A stretch of 64,000 bases of DNA from WJJR01 sp964440935 (GTDB lineage Bacteria > Zixibacteria > MSB-5A5 > WJJR01), in the NCBI GenBank assembly GCA_964440935.1, contig CAYTTY010000012.1:25347-89346 (forward strand), given 5' to 3'. A program made the position numbers and the translations under genes. Positions 25,254-33,711 of the stretch are shown one piece after another. The notes beneath the pieces were generated by a model, which was not told the DNA's origin, did no database searches, and saw only the letters and a program-made list of their open reading frames with translations. Position 1 is the stretch's first letter. Each line of letters begins with the position of its first letter.

Positions 25254-25610
25254 TCAGGCTCCGGTGTCGGCTTTCTTTTCTTTCACCCGCGCGGCCCGTC
25301 CACGCCGCTGACGCAGATAGTAGAGTTTGGAGCGACGGACCTTGCCTCTGCGCATGGTTTCCACCTTGGCAACATTTGGCGAGTGAAATGGAAAGACACG
25401 TTCCACGCCGATGCCCTGGGAGACTTTGCGCACGGTAAACGTGGCGCCCGCGCCGGTGCCGCGCTTTTGGATGACGGTCCCCTGGAACACCTGGATACGT
25501 TCCTTGTCGCCCTCTTTGATGCGGACGTGGACCTTGACCATATCCCCCGGGGCGAAATCCATTGTCCGGTCGGCCGGTGTGTTCAGTCCGACAGTTGTCA
25601 GATCAACCAT
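25254..25610 (-). CDS. rplS: 50S ribosomal protein bL19
   Basis: A 118-residue protein with the bL19 motifs FAPGDMVKVHVRIKEGDKER, VFQGTVIQKRG and GIGVERVFPFHSPNV, ending SKLYYLRQRRGRAARV. The ATG at 25610 is preferred: AAGGAG lies 7 nt upstream, while the in-frame ATG at 25616 is too close to it. The start overlaps the trmD stop by 8 bp, giving tight coupling. It sits in the ffh-rpsP-rimM-trmD-rplS-rnhB-yraN cluster. Confidence 0.96.
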   Translation of the reverse strand: MVDLTTVGLNTPADRTMDFAPGDMVKVHVRIKEGDKERIQVFQGTVIQKRGTGAGATFTVRKVSQGIGVERVFPFHSPNVAKVETMRRGKVRRSKLYYLRQRRGRAARVKEKKADTGA

Positions 25611-26388
25611 GGTCATTCTCCTTACGTGTGTCTTGATCATGCGACCGACCGGTCGCGGGTGAATCGGACATCGCGGCGGGAGCCGACTGGCTCCCGCCGC
25701 TCTTATCATCGGCCTCTGAACTCAGCAGTTCAGGCCGGAATCGTTCGGTCGTCAGACGTGCCTGCTGCCGTCGCCACGCGCGCACATTGGCGTGATGCCC
25801 CGAGACCAGAACCGACGGTACTTCTAACCCCCGCCAACTCTGCGGACGCGTGTAATGCGGTGCACCGAGACCGTTGATGACAAACGAGTCTTCGCGTCCG
25901 GAATCATCGTTGCCTAAGAATCCGGGCAGGCGACGCGCGACGGCATCGACGATCACCATCGCCGGCAATTCGCCTCCGGTGAGCACATAGTCGCCAATAC
26001 AGAGACGCAGGGGCTTGAAGTACTCAAAGATGCGTTCATCAATTGCTGTGTAATGCCCGCACACAAAGATCAAACGGTTGCTCGTGGTTAACGAGTTGGC
26101 CTTGTCTTGATCGAACAGCTCACCGCGCGCGGCGGGGATGATGATCGTCGCATCGTCATCGCCGCGGATCGCCTCAATGGCACGCGCAATCGGCTCGGCC
26201 ATCAGGATCATCCCGCCACCGCCGCCAAAGGGTGTGTCGTCGACCGAACGATGCGGATCATCGGTGAAATCGCGCAAGTCGTGCACATTGACCGACAACA
26301 CACCACGCTCCAATGCGCGCGCCATCATCGACTCGCGCAAAAAGCCGGTAAACATACCGGGAAATGTGGTGATGACGTCAATCTGCAT
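25603..26388 (-). CDS. trmD: tRNA (guanine-N1)-methyltransferase TrmD
   Basis: A SPOUT-class enzyme of about 261 residues that makes m1G37 in tRNA. Visible motifs: IDVITTFPGMFTGFLRES at the start, DDTPFGGGGGMILMAEPI, FVCGHYTAIDERI and the trefoil-knot signature IGDYVLTGGELPAMVIVD, then GAPHYTRPQSWRGLEVPSVL. The ATG at 26388 is chosen; the in-frame codon at 26397 is TTG. The C-terminal 30 residues are extended, acidic and serine-rich compared with E. coli. The stop overlaps the rplS start by 8 bp. Confidence 0.96.
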   Translation of the reverse strand: MQIDVITTFPGMFTGFLRESMMARALERGVLSVNVHDLRDFTDDPHRSVDDTPFGGGGGMILMAEPIARAIEAIRGDDDATIIIPAARGELFDQDKANSLTTSNRLIFVCGHYTAIDERIFEYFKPLRLCIGDYVLTGGELPAMVIVDAVARRLPGFLGNDDSGREDSFVINGLGAPHYTRPQSWRGLEVPSVLVSGHHANVRAWRRQQARLTTERFRPELLSSEADDKSGGSQSAPAAMSDSPATGRSHDQDTRKENDHG

Positions 26389-26406
26389 CGTGCTCAACCT
26401 GCTGCC

Positions 26407-26919
26407 TTACTCTTCCTCGATCATTCCCGGAATCGGAGCTATCGTCATGATGCCGGATTCGAGGTCGATGTTGGTGATGAATTCCGTGACCGCCGGAATC
26501 ATGAACTCCCGATCGTTGTGTTGACAGACATAGACGTCGTTGGCCGCATTTTCAATAATCTCGATAATCTCGCCGACGTCTTCACCTTCGGTCGTCTGCA
26601 CCCGCAAGCCGATGATCTGATCGTGAAAGAACTGCCCTTCCGGCAGTGTGACCCGCTCGGATTCGTCGATAACCAGTTCGCCATTGATCCACGGACGGAT
26701 ATCTTCGGGTGATTCGAACTCCTCGGTTTCAATCAGCACAAAGCCCTTGCCGGATCGCACGCCGGTGATGTGCACGGTCATCGACTTGTTGCGCGCCGTG
26801 AGAGTCACCTCGTCGAGTTCTTCGAAGCGCTCCCAGTTGTCCGCGTATGGCCAGAGGCGAAACACCCCTTCGACCCCGTGGGCCTTGCCGATGCGTCCCA
26901 ACGCGACGGGGTCATTCAT
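26407..26919 (-). CDS. rimM: Ribosome maturation factor RimM
   Basis: A 170-residue protein that binds uS19 and helps mature the 30S head. The N-terminal RimM barrel has VALGRIGKAHGVEGVFRLWP and SGKGFVLIETEEFESPEDI, and the C-terminal PRC-barrel-like part has FHDQIIGLRVQTTEGEDVGEI and EFMIPAVTEFI. It lies 18 bp upstream of trmD and 30 bp downstream of rpsP. The KH-domain gene (khpA) that often sits between rpsP and rimM is absent here. Confidence 0.93.
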   Translation of the reverse strand: MNDPVALGRIGKAHGVEGVFRLWPYADNWERFEELDEVTLTARNKSMTVHITGVRSGKGFVLIETEEFESPEDIRPWINGELVIDESERVTLPEGQFFHDQIIGLRVQTTEGEDVGEIIEIIENAANDVYVCQHNDREFMIPAVTEFITNIDLESGIMTIAPIPGMIEEE

Positions 26920-26949
26920 GATCGTGCGGTCCCGGGTGTGGGTCCGACC

Positions 26950-27468
26950 TTACGACTCAGATTTCTCCTCGGTGGGCGCCTCGGTGGGCGCCTCCGTGGC
27001 TTCCTCACCGCCCTCGGCCGGCTTTTCTGCCTCAGCGGCCTTGGCTTTCTCAGCGGCTTTGGCTTCTTCAGCCTTCTTGGTTTCGTCAGCCGCTTTCTTG
27101 TCGGCCTCTTCCTGGGCGACCATCTTGGCCCGCTCTTTCTTCTTGGCTTTGTGCGGGCGCTCGGTAATGGCGTCTTTGACGTCCATCCCCGTGATGTCCT
27201 CGCCGTTCTGCGCCTTTTCCCAAATCTGCGTCATGCCGCACTGGCGAAAGAGCGTGTTGACCGTATTCGACGGGGTCGCGCCTTTGCGCAACCAGTCGAG
27301 TGTACGCTCGACATTGACCTTCAATTTTGCCGGACGTTCGAGCGGACGGTACCAGCCGAGCACTTCGAGAAACCGGCCGTCTCGCGGCATGCGCGAGTCG
27401 GTCGCCACAAAGCGGTACATCGGCTGTTTCTTCTTGCCCATGCGGCGCAGACGAATCTTAACGGACAA
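26950..27468 (-). CDS. rpsP: 30S ribosomal protein bS16 with a long charged C-terminal extension
   Basis: A 172-residue protein. Residues 1-80 are standard bS16: SVKIRLRRMGKKKQPMYRFV, ATDSRMPRDGRFLEVLGWY, RTLDWLRKGATPSNTV. bS16 is normally about 80-100 residues. Here it continues with a helical, Lys/Ala/Glu-rich region (about 100-145) and an acidic EAPTEAPTEEKSES tail; a 12-bp tandem duplication encodes EAPTEAPT. Such extensions occur in other FCB bacteria and are probably disordered or coiled. It lies 124 bp downstream of ffh. Confidence 0.94.
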   Translation of the reverse strand: MSVKIRLRRMGKKKQPMYRFVATDSRMPRDGRFLEVLGWYRPLERPAKLKVNVERTLDWLRKGATPSNTVNTLFRQCGMTQIWEKAQNGEDITGMDVKDAITERPHKAKKKERAKMVAQEEADKKAADETKKAEEAKAAEKAKAAEAEKPAEGGEEATEAPTEAPTEEKSES

Positions 27469-27532
27469 TGTGTTACCTCCCTACTAATGACCTATGATGT
27501 CTACAAACTGAATTCGCGTTTGCTCACCGTTC

Positions 27533-27582
27533 TTTGTAGCGCGGCCGCCTCGGCCGCTCTGAGCAGGCGAGGCGCCTGCACT
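27533..27582. repeat. GC-rich double palindrome between ffh and rpsP
   Basis: GCGGCCGCCTCGGCCGC followed by GCAGGCGAGGCGCCTGC, flanked by TGTAG / CTACA. Two adjacent stem-loops result. A similar element with GGCCGAGGCGGCCGC is at 31355-31397. It could act as a terminator between ffh and rpsP. Confidence 0.55.
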
Positions 27583-27592
27583 ACAATAATCG

Positions 27593-28915
27593 CTATAACG
27601 GAAACGGCATCTTCGGCATGCCCTTCATACCGCCCTTGCTCATCTGTTTGATCATCTTCTTCATCATCTGGAACTGCTTGAGCAGCCGGTTGACGTCCTG
27701 AATCGTGTTGCCGCTGCCCTTGGCGATGCGCATGCGGCGCGAACCGTTGAGCACCTCCGGATGACGGCGCTCGTACGGTGTCATCGAGAGGATCATCGCT
27801 TCCATGCGGGCCTGCGCGCGTTCGTCGACCTGCATCCCCTTCAACTGCTTGCCGACACCGGGGATCATGCCGAGGACCGATTCGAGCGGACCCATCTTCT
27901 TCAACTGCTGCAACTGCTCATAGAAGTCTTCGAAATCAAACTGGGCTTTGCGCAGTTTGTCTTCGAGCGCGGCGGCATTGTCCTCATCAAAGTTCTCTTG
28001 TGCCTTTTCGACGAGCGAGACAACGTCGCCCATGCCCAGGATGCGCGAGACCATACGGTCGGGATGGAACGGTTCGAGCCCGTCGAGCTTCTCCCCCGTC
28101 CCGACAAACAGGATCGGCACGCCGGTCGCTTTGACAACGGATAGCGCCGCGCCCCCACGGGCGTCGCCATCGATCTTGGTGAAAATGACACCGTCAATGC
28201 CGATGCGTTCGGCGAATGATGACGCCGATGTAACCGCGTCCTGACCGGTGAGTGCATCAGCGACGAAGAACGTTTCGGTCGGCTCGACCTTCTCTTTAAT
28301 CAACGAGACTTCACCCATCAATTGGTCGTCGATATGCAACCGTCCGGCGGTGTCGAGGATAATCAAGTCGGCGCCGGCGTCGGTTGCGGTCTGTACACCC
28401 TTGACAGCCACGTCGACCGGGTTGCCACTGCCGGTGTGCACGTCGACACCGACCTGCTTACCGAGTGTTTTGAGCTGTTCGATGGCGGCGGGACGTTGCA
28501 GGTCGGCGGCAATCATGTGCGGTTTGCGTCCGGCTTTCTTGAAATGCATCGCGAGTTTGCCGCACGTGGTCGTTTTACCCGATCCCTGCAAACCGACAAG
28601 CATCCAGATCGTTGGCTGCGGTGACTTGGCGAAGTGCACCGGACGGTGCTGGCCGCCGAGCAGATCGACCATCTTGTCGTAGATGATCTTGATCATCTGC
28701 TGGCCAGGGGTGACCGACTGCAGGACCTTGTCGCCCATGCTCTCGGTCTGCACGTCGTCGAGGAACGACTTGACGACCTTATAGTTGACGTCCGCCTCGA
28801 GCAGGGCGCGACGCACCTGCTTGAGCGCATCTTTGACGTTGGCCTCGGTGATCTTACCGTGGCCCCGGAGCGTCTTAAAGACACTGTCGAGTCGGTCGCT
28901 CAGATTCGAAAACAT
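27593..28915 (-). CDS. ffh: Signal recognition particle protein Ffh
   Basis: A 440-residue SRP GTPase that brings inner-membrane proteins to SecYEG. The N-domain (LSDRLDSVFKTLRGHGKI) leads to the G-domain with GLQGSGKTTTCGKLA (about 109-123), ADLQRPAAIEQL, ILDTAGRLHID and FTKIDGDARGGAAL. The methionine-rich M-domain follows, with MGPLESVLGMIPG and ends MKKMIKQMSKGGMKGMPK. It heads the rpsP-rimM-trmD-rplS-rnhB-yraN cluster. The following bases (TATAGCGATTATTG) partly resemble the IS630 repeat ends. Confidence 0.97.
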   Translation of the reverse strand: MFSNLSDRLDSVFKTLRGHGKITEANVKDALKQVRRALLEADVNYKVVKSFLDDVQTESMGDKVLQSVTPGQQMIKIIYDKMVDLLGGQHRPVHFAKSPQPTIWMLVGLQGSGKTTTCGKLAMHFKKAGRKPHMIAADLQRPAAIEQLKTLGKQVGVDVHTGSGNPVDVAVKGVQTATDAGADLIILDTAGRLHIDDQLMGEVSLIKEKVEPTETFFVADALTGQDAVTSASSFAERIGIDGVIFTKIDGDARGGAALSVVKATGVPILFVGTGEKLDGLEPFHPDRMVSRILGMGDVVSLVEKAQENFDEDNAAALEDKLRKAQFDFEDFYEQLQQLKKMGPLESVLGMIPGVGKQLKGMQVDERAQARMEAMILSMTPYERRHPEVLNGSRRMRIAKGSGNTIQDVNRLLKQFQMMKKMIKQMSKGGMKGMPKMPFPL

Positions 28916-29313
28916 GCTACTTCACCCTCAAGGACATCCGTACGGGGACGCCTTCGACTACAAACGTTAAAACAGCGCCGACCGATGGACCTGGATCGGC
29001 GCAAATGGCTAAGGTACAAAAGATTTGGAGGAAATCAATTGGGATTGTGGGGGGTGAAGAAGGGCCAAGTGTCAGCCACCCAAACGGCTCCGACAGCAAT
29101 CCATTGTATCACAACATCTTAGATGCCATCGATACTGTCATCCCCGCGAGTATCTCGTCCAGCGAAGTGGACGAGATGCGAAAGCGGGGATCCAGTGGCA
29201 TTGGGGGAGAGGCGACCCCTCATCTCCCGGGTTTCACCCTGCAACGATTCGGCCGCTTCCGCTGTAGAATATTGCCCTGCGGGATATTGAAACTGGAAGA
29301 GGAGGATTTCAGG
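28916..29313. other. Divergent intergenic region between ffh and the HtrA-like gene
   Basis: About 400 bp without a supported gene. It contains the palindromic repeat at 29137-29195 and, near the right end, the strong ribosome-binding site of the protease gene (GGAAGAGGAGGA, 29295-29306). No clear sigma70 promoter pair was identified. Confidence 0.5.
29137..29195. repeat. Nested palindrome with GTCATCCCCGC / GCGGGGATCCAG ends
   Basis: The outer arms CCCCGC and GCGGGG enclose an inner 10-bp perfect stem ATCTCGTCCA / TGGACGAGAT with a 6-nt loop. It belongs to the same broad palindrome type as 22678-22789 and 30805-30887, but with an extra inner arm. Confidence 0.6.
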
Positions 29314-30789
29314 ATGATACAGACTCGTGACCGATTCGGTGGACGGTTGGCGGCGGTGCCGGCTCTGTTGGTGGTGGTGGTAGTTATCTCGTTGATGGCG
29401 TTACCGTCGCCGGCGCAGGACACCGACCGGCCGACACCATTGGTCGGCGAATACGAAATTCGCACGCTGCGCGACCTGAGCGATGCGTTTATTCACATTT
29501 CCGAGACGGTGCGGCCGACAGTGGTGACCGTGTCGACCGAACGCATTGTTACGCGCCAAATGGTCAACCCGTTCGGCAACCATCCGTTTTTCGAACGCTT
29601 CTTCGGGCCGCAACCCGATCAGCCGGAACAGCGCGAGTTTCGTCAGCGCGGATTGGGCTCCGGTGTGATTGTCAGTCAAGACGGTCTCGTGCTGACCAAC
29701 AACCACGTGGTCGCGAATACCGACAGCATCTTCATCCGCACCTACAATGAACGCCGCTTCACCGCAACGATTGTTGGCCGCGACGAAAAGACCGACATCG
29801 CGGTCCTGCGCATCGATGCCGATGATCTGACACCGATTGCCATCGGCGACAGCGAAACATTGAAAGTCGGCGAAATCGTGATGGCGATCGGCAGCCCGAT
29901 GAGCGAGAATTTGGCGTACACGGTGACACAGGGCATTGTCAGCGCCACCGGGCGGTCGAATGTCGGGCTGGCTGATTACGAGGACTTTATCCAAACCGAC
30001 GCGGCAATCAACCCCGGCAACTCGGGCGGACCGTTGGTGAATCTCGACGGTGAGCTGGTCGGCATCAATACCGCCATCGCTTCGCGCACCGGCGGTTTCA
30101 TGGGCATCGGCTTCGCCGTCCCGGTGAATATGGCGATGAACATTATGACATCGCTGGTTGAAGAAGGACGCGTCGTGCGCGGCTGGCTGGGCGTCGTGAT
30201 TCAGGACGTCAACGAACAGCTCGCGTCGGCGATGGGACTCGATGAAATCACCGGTGTGCTGGTCGGCGACGTGACACCCGACAGCCCGTCGGACAAAGCG
30301 GGAGTCGAAGCGGGCGATGTCATCACCGAACTGAACGGACGCGAGGTCGAATCGGTGCAGGACCTGCGCAATTCGATTGCGGCGACACGTCCCGGAACCG
30401 ACGTCACACTCACGGTCATTCGCGATGACCAAACGCAAAACATCACGGTGACACTCGGCGAGCTGCCGGGCGACGGTGCAATCGCCGCGGCCACTGGTTC
30501 GCTCGAAGAACTGCTGGGGTTTTCGTACAACACGCTCACCAATGCGCTGGCTGAACGGTACGGGATTGATGAGACGTATCGCGGTGTCGTGGTCACGTCG
30601 ATCGATCCGGTGAGTGCGGCGTATCGCGCGGGCGTGCGCGAAGGCGACTTGATTCATGCGGCCGAACGTATTCGTGTCGAAACCGAAGAGGAATTCAACA
30701 ACGCGCTCAGCGGCAAAGACAAAGGTGACAATGTGCTGTTGCACATCAATCGCGGCGGGCAGAGTTTCTTTGTGGCGTTTGCGCTGTAG
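29314..30789 (+). CDS. Deg/HtrA family periplasmic serine protease with two PDZ domains
   Basis: A 491-residue protein. ATG 29314 follows a near-ideal GGAGGA site at 7 nt and begins with a signal peptide (hydrophobic stretch VVVVVISLMALPSPAQ). The trypsin-like domain has the triad His131 (LTNNHVV), Asp161 (KTDIAVLRI) and Ser237 (NPGNSGGPL). Two PDZ domains follow, the first with GVLVGDVTPDSPSDKAGVEAGD and the second with YRGVVVTSIDPVSAAYRAG. HtrA proteases degrade misfolded envelope proteins. DegP, DegQ and DegS cannot be told apart, though two PDZ domains exclude a DegS type. It stands alone, divergent from ffh. Confidence 0.93.
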   Translation: MIQTRDRFGGRLAAVPALLVVVVVISLMALPSPAQDTDRPTPLVGEYEIRTLRDLSDAFIHISETVRPTVVTVSTERIVTRQMVNPFGNHPFFERFFGPQPDQPEQREFRQRGLGSGVIVSQDGLVLTNNHVVANTDSIFIRTYNERRFTATIVGRDEKTDIAVLRIDADDLTPIAIGDSETLKVGEIVMAIGSPMSENLAYTVTQGIVSATGRSNVGLADYEDFIQTDAAINPGNSGGPLVNLDGELVGINTAIASRTGGFMGIGFAVPVNMAMNIMTSLVEEGRVVRGWLGVVIQDVNEQLASAMGLDEITGVLVGDVTPDSPSDKAGVEAGDVITELNGREVESVQDLRNSIAATRPGTDVTLTVIRDDQTQNITVTLGELPGDGAIAAATGSLEELLGFSYNTLTNALAERYGIDETYRGVVVTSIDPVSAAYRAGVREGDLIHAAERIRVETEEEFNNALSGKDKGDNVLLHINRGGQSFFVAFAL

Positions 30790-30804
30790 TTGTTCACCGG
30801 CATT

Positions 30805-30887
30805 GTCATTCTGAACGGAGTGAGGAAACTGCTGCTTGCGCGTGGCGGGGGTATCAAGAGCAGATCCCTCGCTTCGCTCGGGATGAC
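30805..30887. repeat. Imperfect 83-bp palindromic repeat after the protease gene
   Basis: The left arm GTCATTCTGAACGGAGTGAGG and the inverted right arm GTCATCCCGAGCGAAGCGAGG (each quoted in two parts here as GTCATTCTGAAC and GTCATCCCGAGC starts) align throughout. No reading frame. It starts 16 bp after the stop codon at 30789. Confidence 0.6.
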
Positions 30888-30923
30888 ACATTGATCTTGG
30901 TACACCGGGCATCGGTTGTTGTA

Positions 30924-31179
30924 TAGCAATTGTCATAAATCCTTTCCGTTTGGATCAGGGTGCCACGGGCCTTTAGGGGTGTGTCGCACCCCCCCCGAGA
31001 ATCAGAGCCTTCGGGAGGGCGAGCCTCCCGGCGAGCCGCAACGGCATGTTCCACACGGCGGCTCGGCGGGAGCCTCGCCCTCCCCAGTCTGAGGTGATGA
31101 TAGACAGCAGGTTTTTCAACACGCCCCTTTAGGCCCGTGGTATTCAAATACAAACGGACAATACTTCTGACAATAGCTC
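30924..31179. mobile_element. 256-bp MITE with IS630-type ends (MITE 1)
   Basis: TA flanks are at 30922-30923 and 31180-31181. The left end TAGCAATTGTCATAAAT, then TTTCCGTTTGG, faces the inverted right end GAGCTATTGTCAG, then TGTCCGTTTG. A second inner inverted repeat pairs CCACGGGCCTTTAGGGG with CCCCTTTAGGCCCGTGG. The middle (30998-31080) is a GC-rich hairpin unit also found at 59839-59932. No coding potential. The ends match the IS630 element at 23047, which could mobilise it in trans. Confidence 0.75.
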
Positions 31180-31181
31180 TA

Positions 31182-31352
31182 GTGTCGTGTCCCGGAAATA
31201 GCTTAAAGAAGTCGCTTCCACGCCGCGTGCCGTCATGCGCCCTCGCATGACGGCTATCTTCTTTCCGGACAAGGCGTCACCCGAGGGCGGGTGACGCCAC
31301 GGGGTACAATTTCGTATAGAAACTGATGAACCGTATTTCTGGGACACGACAC
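31182..31352. mobile_element. 171-bp MITE with a different end sequence (MITE 2)
   Basis: The 19-bp terminal repeats GTGTCGTGTCCCGGAAATA and TATTTCTGGGACACGACAC differ at one position. TA flanks are 31180-31181 and 31353-31354; the left TA is the same dinucleotide that ends MITE 1. Two inner stems are seen (GCCGTCATGCG / CGCATGACGGC and GGCGTCACCC / GGGTGACGCC). No reading frame. Confidence 0.75.
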
Positions 31353-31354
31353 TA

Positions 31355-31397
31355 GAACGGTCGCCTCGGCCGTTTGGTCCGGCCGAGGCGGCCGCTC
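31355..31397. repeat. GC-rich palindrome abutting MITE 2
   Basis: GGTCGCCTCGGCCG and CGGCCGAGGCGGCC are separated by 7 nt. The unit is bounded by TA at 31353-31354 and 31398-31399, so it too looks like a TA-flanked insertion. Similar to the palindrome at 27533-27582. Confidence 0.6.
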
Positions 31398-31453
31398 TAC
31401 ATGTTGTCGAGATCTGCGTGCGGACAGGAATGACCGCACCGCTTACGATCGAG

Positions 31454-32230
31454 CTACTGATCCCGCGAAATGACCAGATCGATTTCGATACCGGAATCGA
31501 GTTCTTCGCCGGGGGCGTGCGACTGGGCAATGATGGTGCCAGGAAGGAGAGTGGTATCATAGCGGCGGTCGACGGAGCCGATGAGCAGTGCACGGTCGCG
31601 GAGGATCTGGCGGGCTTCTTCGATATTGAGACCGACGAGATTGGGACACCAGGTGCTGCGCCGATCGGTCTGTTCATTGACGAGGAGATTGACCACCCCG
31701 CCGCGCGGCAGACTGCTGCCGGCGCCGGGGATGGTGCGTACCACGGTGCCGACCGGAACCGGATTCGACGTCGTATCGCGTTCACCAGCGCGTCCGCCGA
31801 CGTGCAAACCCGCCTGCGTCAGAATCAGCTCGGCCTGGCGTGGTGTGTAGCCGCGCACATGCGGAACGTCAATTAATTCCGATCCACGTGAGACGACCAA
31901 ACTGAACACACGTCCGTCTTTGATCGGTGCACCGGCCGGTGGACGTTGTTCGAGAATGGTGCCGTCGGGACTGTCGGGTGAGAACCGTCGCTCGGCAATC
32001 TTCATCGACGATCCAATGGCTTCGAGCCGCTCTTGTGCGGCGTGTATCGACTGATTGACCAGGTCGGGCGCGGGAAATTCATCGCCGTGACGGGTGTACC
32101 ACGGCATGACAATTTCATCGACAATCAACAGCAACGCGAACGCGGCGATGATCGGTACAACGATCCACGTGACGGGAATGCGAACCCACCGCGGCTGCCG
32201 TGTCCAGATGTCGCGGAGTGTGCCCATCAT
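31454..32230 (-). CDS. Membrane-anchored protein with three PASTA domains, no kinase domain
   Basis: A 258-residue protein. A short cytoplasmic basic segment is followed by one transmembrane helix (IPVTWIVVPIIAAFALLLIV, residues 18-37) and three PASTA repeats: about 53-115 (PAPDLVNQSIHAAQERLEAIG), 119-185 (DVPHVRGYTPRQAELILTQAG) and 193-256 (WCPNLVGLNIEEARQILRDR). PASTA domains bind peptidoglycan fragments or beta-lactams and usually sit on Ser/Thr kinases or PBPs. No kinase motif is present. The ATG overlaps the rsmB stop by 1 bp, with a second ATG next to it. In Firmicutes, a PASTA kinase gene lies in the same neighbourhood of rsmB; whether this is related is inference. Confidence 0.88.
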   Translation of the reverse strand: MMGTLRDIWTRQPRWVRIPVTWIVVPIIAAFALLLIVDEIVMPWYTRHGDEFPAPDLVNQSIHAAQERLEAIGSSMKIAERRFSPDSPDGTILEQRPPAGAPIKDGRVFSLVVSRGSELIDVPHVRGYTPRQAELILTQAGLHVGGRAGERDTTSNPVPVGTVVRTIPGAGSSLPRGGVVNLLVNEQTDRRSTWCPNLVGLNIEEARQILRDRALLIGSVDRRYDTTLLPGTIIAQSHAPGEELDSGIEIDLVISRDQ

Positions 32231-33624
32231 CAGTCGGCGGACTTCCGTCGCAGCCGGGCGGCAAAGACACCGTCGAGACCATCGAATGGCGGCCGTGACG
32301 CCACGTACCCTTCCTTGGTTACAAACTGCCCGGGGACATACGGCGCCGCCGATTCCAATTCGAACTCGTCGTTGGCTTCGAGGAAGGAACGAACGGTGAA
32401 TTCGTTCTCTTCGGATGTGATTGTGCAGGTGGCGTACACAAGGACACCGCCGGGCGTGACGTGATTACTGGCCACACTCAGCCAGATGCGTTGCGAACGG
32501 GCGAGACGCTCAATATCCGACTGTGTCTTCACCCAGCGGACTTCGGGATTCTTCGGCAATGTGCCCAGCGCCGAGCAGGGCACATCGGCGAGCACCCGTG
32601 GCGCGGTGCGATCCCCGAGTGAGGAGACATCGGCCTGAATCGGCAGCATGTTATCGGCGCCAAACCGCTGTTTATTCTCTTCGAGCCGTTTCAACCGTTC
32701 GGCACTGCGGTCAACGGCGAACACTTGGCCCTCGGGTCCGATCATCTCAGAAATCAACAACGACTTGCCGCCGGGCGCAGCAAACAAATCGATCACTTGA
32801 TCGCCTGGTTGAGGGTCGAGTAATCGGACGACCAATCCTGACGCCGGATTCTGCACCCAGCCGATCGGTTCAGAATAGAGTGGAGAGTCCGACGTCAGCG
32901 CCGCCGTCTCCACTTCCACGTATTCATCGAACACCGGATGGGATTTGCCGGAGAGCAGATTCGCGCCGGCCAACAGTTCATTCAGACGCGCGAGACCGGG
33001 ACCGTCCCTGGCAAGCCGGACATAGTGATGCGGCGGCGCGTTCGCCCAGCGGGCAATACGATCGATGTGCTCTTCACCGTACTTGGAGATCAGCATTTTG
33101 ATCAGCCAGTCGGGCATGGAGAGCTTCTCGGCCGGCGGTGCGCTATCGAGTTGCTCGTGCAGTTGATCGCGTTCACGTGCCGCGCGGCGCAACACCGCGT
33201 TGACCAATCCGGCAATCCCCTGGTGCGAGACGGCCTTGGCCGCTTCGACGGCGGTCGACACAGCCGCATGGGGCGGTATACGATCGCAATCGACCACCTG
33301 GAATAGTCCCATCCGCAGAACCCACTGCACCGGTTCTTTCAACCCTTCGAATTTACCGTCAGTGAGATAATTGGCGCGGTGATCGAGCACGCGCAAACGG
33401 CGCAGCACCCCGGCGGCCAAATGAACGGCCAGCGCGCGATCGCGTGCGGAGAGCCCGGCCAGCCCGGCGCTATGATCCCACATTTGTTCCAGACGTTCGC
33501 CCCCCTTCATGGCGTTGACTGTCAGATCATACGCCACCGCACGCGCATTGTTCGCACCGAAGGGGTTAATATTCTTCGTTTCGGGGCGTCGGTTTCGGCG
33601 TCCCTGCCGCGAGTTCCTTACCAT
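32230..33624 (-). CDS. rsmB: 16S rRNA (cytosine-C5)-methyltransferase RsmB
   Basis: A 464-residue protein. The N-terminal NusB-like RNA-binding domain (residues 30-170: AVHLAAGVLRRLRVLDHRANYL, NAVLRRAARE) is followed by an SAM-dependent methyltransferase domain with DLFAAPGGKSLLI and the two catalytic cysteines in LADVPCSALGTL (Cys-Pro type site) and VYATCTITSEEN. It methylates C967 of 16S rRNA in E. coli. The C-terminus ends with DGVFAARLRRK. It is followed directly by the PASTA protein gene. Confidence 0.94.
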   Translation of the reverse strand: MVRNSRQGRRNRRPETKNINPFGANNARAVAYDLTVNAMKGGERLEQMWDHSAGLAGLSARDRALAVHLAAGVLRRLRVLDHRANYLTDGKFEGLKEPVQWVLRMGLFQVVDCDRIPPHAAVSTAVEAAKAVSHQGIAGLVNAVLRRAARERDQLHEQLDSAPPAEKLSMPDWLIKMLISKYGEEHIDRIARWANAPPHHYVRLARDGPGLARLNELLAGANLLSGKSHPVFDEYVEVETAALTSDSPLYSEPIGWVQNPASGLVVRLLDPQPGDQVIDLFAAPGGKSLLISEMIGPEGQVFAVDRSAERLKRLEENKQRFGADNMLPIQADVSSLGDRTAPRVLADVPCSALGTLPKNPEVRWVKTQSDIERLARSQRIWLSVASNHVTPGGVLVYATCTITSEENEFTVRSFLEANDEFELESAAPYVPGQFVTKEGYVASRPPFDGLDGVFAARLRRKSAD

Positions 33625-33711
33625 GAGTCACCTTCCAGTTGCGAGCACCGGAAACCCCAATAGATGTGCGTCTGTCGCCGGTCCCAAGCGAGCACGCACT
33701 GTATCTAGTTG

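Noticed and set aside
27586..27600. IS630-type end forming the ffh stop codon (TATAGCGATTATTG).
   Set aside because: Only the first few bases match the repeat end and the TTTCCG block is not in the right place.
29005..29313. N-terminal extension of the HtrA-like gene to 29005.
   Set aside because: It covers a palindromic repeat and no ribosome-binding site; ATG 29314 starts at a signal peptide.
29401..30936. A 511-codon open frame on the minus strand opposite the HtrA-like gene.
   Set aside because: It is a mirror frame of a clear protease gene, common in GC-rich DNA, with histidine- and arginine-rich composition and no recognisable domain.
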